From Zhengitettix transpicula (taxonomy: Eukaryota > Arthropoda > Insecta > Orthoptera > Tetrigidae), in assembly GCA_037074705.1 (NCBI GenBank), contig CM073596.1, forward strand, positions 59,176,001 to 59,240,000: 64,000 nucleotides of DNA. The letters are read 5' to 3'. The translations under genes were made by a program, and so were the position numbers. Positions within the stretch are counted from its first letter, which is position 1. The number at the start of each line of letters is the position of its first letter. Positions 57,197 to 64,000 of this stretch are shown here, piece after piece. The notes beneath the pieces are model-generated. The model was not told where the DNA came from. It did no database searches and was given only the letters and a program-made list of their open reading frames with translations.

Positions 57197-57493
57197 TCAG
57201 GCTATCTATAGGGTAATCCACATAGTGGCGACGCCCCTCTTATAGCATAGGAAAGGGAGTGAAAGAGGGGCGATGCGGAAAGGTAGAGGAACGTAGCCAA
57301 GGTGTTAACTAGTGCCCCTCGGGCAATTTGCCTATAAAGTGATGCAAGGGAAAACCCTAGAAAAATCTGCATCAGGTAGGTCGGGCATTTGGTACTTGTC
57401 CCACGCCCTTCCCTGGATGGTGGGAGAGAGAGGGGTTTGCTTTTCACCGTGCCTTGACGTGTTTAGGAGGCAGCTGGCCGACTGTTCCAATGG
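57197..57493 (-). mobile_element. SINE-like element, internally deleted
   Basis: From CAGGCTATCTATAGGGTAAT to CAGCTGGCCGACTGTTCCAA, with a deletion between TTAACTAGTGCCCC and GGCAATTTGCC that removes the GGATCC region. Confidence 0.75.
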
Positions 57494-57600
57494 TAATCTC
57501 ACAATTAAAATTGCAACTTCTTAATGTCCCGATAAATAAACCATACTTAAGTGTACATGAGAGAGAGAGGGGGAGAGAGAGAGAGAGGGGGGGAGGTGGA

Positions 57601-57765
57601 ATGGAACAAATGATGGATGAAACCCAACACGAATTCACGATGAAACAGTCGTGGTCTAGAGTGAGAGACGATATTATTGTTAAATATTTCAATAACGCTC
57701 TCGATGGCGGTGAAGACAATCTTATATGTGAAGAGGACGACGATGGCGATTTTCAGGGATTTTAA
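57601..57765 (+). pseudogene. pogo/Tigger-like transposase C-terminal fragment
   Basis: The ATG at 57601 opens 54 codons ending at TAA (57763-57765). The peptide has MKQSWSRVRDDIIVKYF, then NNALDGGEDNLICEEDDDGD and FQGF. This resembles the end of pogo/Tigger (CENP-B-like DDE) transposases, where W-x-x-V, then T/D-I-I-x-x-x-F, then N-A-L-D-G-T-E-D is followed by an acidic tail. The Cys before the linker and the DDE catalytic core are absent, so this is a fossil or an exapted 3' exon. A GA repeat lies directly upstream, and the start codon may not be used. Confidence 0.5.
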
Positions 57766-57769
57766 AGGT

Positions 57770-58744
57770 CACTTCGCTTTTATAAAGTAAGAATTTTTTT
57801 AGGCCGCTTTGCAAAATAATAATAAAAACTGTAATAAAGTTATTTTTTTTAAAAAAAAATATTAAAAATTAATTAAACCGACAAGACATGACATTTAAAA
57901 TTGCCCACCCTCCCTAAACATCAAGATTCGTTGCAGGGTTAAGATCTGAGTTAACATACATTCCAACTCTGTTCGACAGCGCTCTGGATGATTTGCTGTC
58001 TGAAGGTTGTGTCGGTTCCTGGCCGAGCGGAACGTCGAAACTAGTTTCCGGGAAATACGGGATTTCCTTTCAGCGGAAATAGGAGGCAGGTATCCAGGTA
58101 TTTTTTTTAAAAAAAACAAAAAACAACGTGGGACCTATTAGTTGACCATTGTCTATTTCCCGTTACTTCTACGAATAACTTTAACGTCCAGTTTTCCAGT
58201 TTCAATCACGCAGGAGGAGGGGGAGGGGGTTGAAGAGTCGAAATATATAATTGTTAGTCACCCTGTCAGCTACTTTATTCTGTTAAGGACTGATATTTGT
58301 CACGGAGTTGAAACGGGGTTAATTTGGCGGCGTCTTCCGGAAGCGGACGCTTAATAACGTCCGATAAGATCTTGTGCTGCTGCTGCTGCTGCTGCTTGCT
58401 GCTACTCATGCGAAATGTCCTCTTCGCGTGTCTCGCTCGCGCCCCCTTCTGAGTCTCTCTTTCTCTCCCTCCTCCCCCCCCTTCGTTAGACTCGGGACTG
58501 TAACTGTTGGGGCCTCTTTGTGCGGTTTAACGACTTCCTGCGATGAGCTCTGGCAGACGTGTGACGCCATTAATAGCGAGACGTCTCTCCGGGAGACCGT
58601 CGTCAAAGCTCCTACGACCCTACGCTCACCTACGAGTCTACCCTTCCAACGAAACAAGGAATTTGAGTCCATGCTGACTGATGACACGAGTAGGGAACCG
58701 GAAGACAGAAGTTGGGGAAATTATGTTTGGCCGAGAAATTAAAC
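57770..58744. other. Unassigned stretch with CTG repeat
   Basis: A CTG run at about 58377-58396 makes a leucine-rich frame that mimics a signal peptide but lacks an ATG. C run near 58475. No exon accepted. Confidence 0.4.
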
Positions 58745-59829
58745 GGTGTCGTGTTTTGAGCGGCCGTGCCCTGAGCGTTCCAACAACAGTCAATTCCCTC
58801 AATCCTGACCGCTGAGGAACTTTATCAGTCTTGGTTTTAACATTAACTGAGTACAGTGTGTTTAATGTGTAACATTTCTGAAACTCATCTGGATTTATGA
58901 TTTCAATCTCCATCTATAATAATATGGAAACTGTTCCAATTGGTAGTGATTCGTTTAATAAACTATTCTTAGAAATGGTCAATTAAGATACAAATCTTTT
59001 TAACAGTTATATTTATATCTCACGTCCTTAAATAAACGTATTTAGTTATAAATTTATTAAAGAAGGATATTGTCTGCGATGGCTATTCTCTCCCTCCGTT
59101 TTTGAACTAAGGTTCCCACAAGCCCAGGCACCTCGGCCTGTTCTGAGAGGTGAATGTTCCGGGGTCACAGACCTTGGGCAAACGGTAAGAGTTGTTCGCA
59201 TTTCCCATTGGAACAGTCGGCCAGCTACCTCCTAAACTGGTCGAGGCATGGAGAACGGAATGCTGCGTCCCCACAGCAAACTCTTCTCCCGCTATCGGAA
59301 GGGCGTGGGACAAGTACCCAATTCCCGACCTACCTGATTCAGGTTTTTCTAGGGTTTTCCCTGAATTACTTTTAGGCGAATGCCGGGTAGGATCCTATAG
59401 CCCGAGGGCCCTAGTTAACCCTTGGCTACCTTCCTCTACCCTTCCGCATCCCCCCTTTAAAATCCCTTTCTATGCTATAAGAGGGGAGTTACCACTATGT
59501 GGATTACCCTCATGCGGCCTGTTACCAAAAAAAAATTATTATTAATTTAAATTTGTTAAACATTATAATACGAAATAAAAATTCTCAAAGTTTTACCCCT
59601 AATTTATTAGGACCTCTTCAGGAGTTGTGTAAAGTCAATTAAATGATCTAAATGATCAAAATCTGTGTTACTAAAATTTTCCAACAATGGAAGATTTTTT
59701 TTACAAAGATGATTATTTATTATAATTGTTAAAGACTGATACAGTTGCTCTTCTGGAAAACTGCTCGCTCAAGCGGCCAGGATTGAGGAAGGGGGACGCT
59801 CAGGCCACGGCCGCTCAAAACACGACGCC
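58745..59829. mobile_element. TIR element of the GAGCGGCCGTGG family carrying a nested SINE-like insert
   Basis: The left terminus GGTGTCGTGTTTTGAGCGGC opposes the right terminus CGGCCGCTCAAAACACGACG. Without the nested copy (about 59066-59535) it is about 615 bp, close to the 539-bp relative at 38382-38920, and is oriented oppositely to it. Internal CTAATTTATTAGGACCTCTT, then CAGG, is the inverse of the relative's AACACCTGAAGAGG block. Confidence 0.8.
59066..59535 (+). mobile_element. SINE-like element nested in a TIR element
   Basis: Plus-oriented, from the TTGTCTGCGATGGCTATTCT region to CCTCATGCGGCCTGTTACC plus A9. Flanks AAATTTATTA (left) and TTATTATTAATTT (right) are contiguous in the relative at 38382-38920, with TTATTA as the likely target duplication. 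Confidence 0.8.
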
Positions 59830-59834
59830 CATAA

Positions 59835-60195
59835 AACGGCTAACAGCTGCACATATTTTAAAAGTTGACATCCTCTTCGTCTTTTCCGTGGTGAATAATT
59901 CAGATCAATCAGAGATTGCACGAGCAGGGAACTTTTTTTTTTGCGCGGGGGAGGGGGGGGGTTACGAAAATTACTAGTATAAAGTCAGCCTTTTAGTGAT
60001 ACTAATAATGAATTATTTTTCTGTCGCCAAAGGTAATGTCAATGAAATTTTGGGCTACAGCCGCATTGCGCAACCCTCTGATGTCTGAAATGATTGAAAA
60101 TGAGTCCCGTAACGACGTAGGGGGGTTGGAACAGCAAGGATAATTCTGTAGCCTGCTAACCCTCTTGATTCCAGTTTCGCGTGTCTCCTGATGGA

Positions 60196-60245
<50 letters not shown>

Positions 60246-62330
60246 TTGGGGGCTAAACTACCCTCCCCCCCCCACACACACAGTCTTCTTATTCCGAAAT
60301 CTCCTGTAATCCATTTCCACCGTAACCTCGGTTATAATTTCCAGCGCAACTCGAATGACTGACTTGTTTATTTTCAGAGGGTCGAGGTTATGGAGGGGGG
60401 GGGGGAGGGTCTGCAAAACGGATGTCGCAAACGAGCTTCGGAATTAGGTTTCATTCGGTCGGACCGTCATTTTCCCTATAGCGTCCATACGCGCGCGAGA
60501 GCGATCATTATCGTCGTCGACACGAAATATGAAACGCCCAAAACTTGTTCGCATTGTGATAGGCAGCAGGAGGAGGAGATTAATTCAAAATGTCCCACCT
60601 TATCCTTCCGACTTTCGTCCTCTTTTTTTTTCTTTTCTTTCGTCTGCACAAGTTTCTGAAGGAAAAGGAAACGGGACCTCGAGATCAATAGAGAGTTAGG
60701 GCAGGGCAAGACAGTAGGAGATAGTCCTCCGCGACTTTAAACAACCCCCCACCCAAAAAAAAAATAATATTAAAGAGTGATCGAGAAACTTATCCTTATT
60801 ATTGCAAGGGAACGTTTCGTTCGTCCTATGTAGCAGGAATCACACAATGTTTGCTGTAGGTGTCCAGTGGTGAGTCCTTGAGGTTTTTAATCAAGCGGAT
60901 CTTTGATATTCTATGAATATTTGTATAAATTTGTAATAAGGGAGTAACGAGACAAGAAAAGTATTTATTTTACGAATCTATTTAGACTATTTTTTTTAAA
61001 ACCTGATTGTTACTGAAATAAACCTTCAGTAAACAAGAGCACTGCAGGTGAGTTGTTCCAATCGCTTATCGCTTTCCCCGAGGTCTCGTTTGGATTTTAA
61101 ATTTCCGATCACTTCTCCCAGTATATTGGTGGGGGTTTTTTTCCCCTCCCCTTCCACTCTTACTGACTATATTAAACTGTGTACCAGATTAAAGTTTTAA
61201 TATATTTTCTGAAAAAAAAAATAGATTGCCACAACACTCAGAATGACCTTGCTCAGTAATTTCTGGGAGTCCTCAGGAAGATGTACAACTTGTACGTAGA
61301 ATGAGACGTATGGATATTAATATTAAAGGTCGGTAGTTGAGACGTGAGGTAAAGCACCCTATCAGCACTGTACTCATACATGTCAAGACTTAAACCGCTT
61401 ATTAAAAACAGAAGTAATAACCAAGATGATTTTTTTTTTCATTATAAAACAACAAACGTCTGTCTAGAAACAGTTATTTTTTTAAAAAAATACTAATAAC
61501 TGCATGTAGAGAGGCAGCAGACAAGACAGTTATTGAGATTTTTAAAATTACAACTCTATATTCGGTAGGAGCATGTACAGATGAAGCATGTGTGTATATT
61601 TAAACACACACAATTTTTTTTAAAAAAAAGACACGGGGAGGAGGCGGAGGGGAGGAGGCGAAAAATACAATAGAGGTACACATGAGAGATAATATTTGCG
61701 CATTTTATGCAGCTGAGAGAGAGAGAGAGAGAAAAAAAAAAGAGAGAGAGAGAGAGAGAAAGAGAGGAGGATGAAGGGGAGGGGATGGGAATAAAGCTGA
61801 GCACAGTTGAATGTAAATACGAAATATGCTACATCGCATCGCAATAGAGTAGTTGACAGCAAAAAAAAAAATAGAGGGGCTTTGCCTTTACATTGTGTAC
61901 GCGGGCCGATTTAGTTCTCCGTGGAGAGAGGAATTTACAGAGAGAGAGAAAAATAAAAAAAATAAAAATAAAAACAGATCAGTCTCTACACTTCATAGAA
62001 CACTTTAAAAATGAAATGATGTATTAGCACCATGTTCTTTAATCTGTATGAGGAACACCTTTCAAGCCAAGTTTAACAGAGGACAATACAACAAATCAAG
62101 AATAAAACGTACAAGGGAAACTATAGCATTTTTTTAAAAAAATATATTAACAAGGTTCAATGAGAAAAAAAATTAGCTTTAATATAAACGAAACAGAAAA
62201 AAGAAACAGATATGAAAAATTCGAACAGTTATGAGGTTAAATAATTGTAAGAATCGAATAAAATTCGATAAACAGGCCAACGATCTACATTTTTCATAAA
62301 AAAAACCCAACATATATTTATGCCCTCATA
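59835..62330. other. Long gene-free stretch
   Basis: CT repeat at 60198-60239, G runs near 59948 and 60396, and GA repeats at 61716-61765. GC-balanced parts near 60040-60190 and 60430-60560 are repeat-free but without a supported exon. Confidence 0.45.
60198..60239. repeat. (CT)n microsatellite
   Basis: Uninterrupted CT, about 42 bases. Confidence 0.97.
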
Positions 62331-62333
62331 CCG

Positions 62334-62690
62334 ACACTTTTTATTTTATTTTTTATTTTTTCATATTTACATTGTGACGACGTTTCGATCCCATTTTGTA
62401 TCATCTTCAGACTGCTACAGCAAGCAGCCTGTCATTCAGTCGTGTCAGCGTTATAAGTGCATTTAATAACTTGTTAATCGTTTCGTTGTGCTAGTTTATT
62501 TTTTTTATTACATTAATTTTAGTAGTATCTAACTTTTTTTTTCTTTTGGTAAATACCTCCTCTGTAGGAAAATACCTGATGAAGGTACGAAAAGGTATCG
62601 AAACGTCGTTACAATATAAATAATAATTTAAAAAATTTAAAAGGTGTCTGTTTAAGGTCAACAATTGTTTTATTAACTCAAAACAGACGT
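62334..62690. mobile_element. Inverted-repeat element with paired hammerhead-like cores
   Basis: Minus-strand core at the left (CTGAAGATGATACAAAATGG, then GATCGAAACGTCGTCAC) and plus-strand core at the right (CTGATGAAGGTACGAAAAGG, then TATCGAAACGTCGTTAC) face away from each other. Arms end in GACACTTTTTATT and its inverse AAAAGGTGTC. The middle AATAACTTGTTAATCGTTTC is shared with 19390-19715 and 41285-41500. Confidence 0.7.
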
Positions 62691-62694
62691 TCTA

Positions 62695-62695
62695 C

Positions 62696-62726
<31 letters not shown>

Positions 62727-63287
62727 CGTCTTACAGATGCTATGTCAGAGACGATGCATTATTATCTATGTTAACCTCGTCGTCAGCGTGTCAAAAAATA
62801 TATATTGAACTGTCGTACGGAGAACAAGCAAGAATAAATTTTTTTTTGACTGAGGGCGCCGTTTATAAAATATTTTGATGGTTTTTTGATGGCGGCGTAA
62901 ATAGCAGAGGCGCTGTGTCGTTGGTGGATTTTTAAACCACCCTTATAATAAGGTCATCAATTGTTTTATTAATTCAAATTAGGCGTTTTCTTTTAAATAT
63001 ATATATATATATATATATACATGTCTGACAGATGCTACGTCAGAGACGATGAATTATTATCTATGTTAACCTCGTCGTCAGCGTATCAAAAAAATATTTT
63101 TAACTGTCATACGGAGAACAAGCAAGAAGAATTTTTTTTTTGACTGAGGGCGCCGTTTATAAAATATTATGATGGTTTTTCGATGGCGGCGTAAATAGCA
63201 GAGGCGTTGTGTCGTTGGTGGATTTTTATAACACCCTTATAATAAGGTCATCATCTGTTTTATTAATTCAAATTAGGCGTTTTTCTT

Positions 63288-63338
<51 letters not shown>

Positions 63339-63810
63339 TGACCTATGTCAGAGGCGACGCATTATTATCTATGTTAACCTCGTCGTCAGCGTGTCAAAAA
63401 AAAATATATATCTGTCGTACGGAGAACAAACAAGAAGAAAATTTTTTTTTGACTGAGGGCGCCGTTTATAAAATATTTTGATGGTTTTTCGATGGCGGCG
63501 TAAATAGCAGAGGCGCTGTGTCGTTGGTGTGTTTAGTAACTCCCTTATAATAAGGTCATCAATTGTTTTATTAATTCAAATTAGGCGTTTTTCTTTAAAA
63601 ATATATATATATAATGTCTGACAGATGCTATGTCAGAGACGATGCATTATTATCTATGTTAACCTCATCGTAAGCGTGTCAAAAAATATATATATATATA
63701 ACTGTCGTACGGAGAACAAGCAAGAAGAATTTTTTTTTGACTGAGGGCGCCGTTTATAAAATATTTTCGATGGCGGCGTAAATAGAAGAGGCGCTGTGTC
63801 GTTCTCCCTT
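62695..63810 (+). repeat. Tandem array, about 293-bp unit x4
   Basis: GCGCCGTTTATAAAAT recurs near 62857, 63150, 63458 and 63747. Each unit holds a TA microsatellite of different length, TCAGAGACGATG, TTATTATCTATGTTAACCTC, GACTGAGGGCGCC and GATGGCGGCGTAAATAG, then AAGGTCATCAATTGTTTTAT. That last phrase is also the terminus of the adjacent inverted-repeat element, so the array appears to have been seeded from that end. Confidence 0.88.
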
Positions 63811-64000
63811 AGATTTCTTGATTAAGTGGTGATTATTATTAATTACCCTTCTAAATCACATGTGGAAATACGGACAGCTGATTTTGACATAACCAAAAAT
63901 TGGACCAGAGTTCCAGGTTTATTTTGTATTCGTATAAAGGACGGACTTTATAGCGGATTTCAATGGTGTAGAAAACTCTTGAGAGAGATTTTTTCGCCTT
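63811..64000. other. Window end, nothing recognised
   Basis: No feature seen; the sequence runs off the window. Confidence 0.5.

Noticed and set aside
58374..58742. 122-codon frame starting with a leucine-rich, signal-peptide-like stretch
   Set aside because: The leucines come from a CTG repeat, the frame starts with GTG, not ATG, and the opposite strand is also open over much of it; no family match.

Overview
This window looks like non-coding, repeat-dominated nuclear DNA of an animal, most likely an invertebrate. I lean towards an arthropod because of the LINE tails and the very long CT, GT and TA microsatellites, but I could not fix the taxon. There are no bacterial-style operons, ribosomal RNAs or intact long reading frames. 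The base composition is a patchwork of AT-rich stretches, microsatellites and many poly-G or poly-C runs of 8 to 16 bases. Introns or intergenic DNA plus mobile-element debris account for nearly everything.

Host coding evidence is thin. A 135-base exon-like segment with good splice sites lies at 14302-14436 (+). An exon-like segment with a stop codon lies at 23776-23987 (+) and can be joined in phase to the first. A putative terminal exon lies on the minus strand at 4980-5149. A weaker internal exon candidate lies at 44071-44147 (+). None of the encoded peptides could be assigned to a family.

Most of the window is repeats. (1) Fold-back elements about 250 bp to 2 kb long share the flank AAGATAGCCAAATACAGAC and GAAACGTTGTGTGG arms (3.3, 5.8-7.7, 9.6-10.4, 38.2, 45.0, 49.7, 50.0 and 52.5 kb). 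(2) A SINE-like element of about 500 bp with an A-rich 3' end occurs in more than ten copies, some nested in other elements and some as inverted pairs. (3) Tandem arrays occur with periods of about 349, 265, 139, 37, 153, 146 and 293 bp. (4) DNA elements with terminal inverted repeats include a 1.4 kb fold-back element sitting in TA microsatellites and a family with GTGTTTTGAGCGGCCGTGG ends. (5) Helitron-like 3' hairpins are seen three times. (6) LINE reverse-transcriptase tails (four) and a pogo/Tigger-like transposase tail are present as fossils.

The most interesting shared signal is a hammerhead-ribozyme-like core, CTGANGA then a small hairpin then GAAACG. It recurs in at least five otherwise dissimilar repeat families, usually once per tandem unit. 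It departs from the canonical hammerhead by one extra base before helix II, and I could not find helix I by eye, so it is a lead and not a demonstrated ribozyme.
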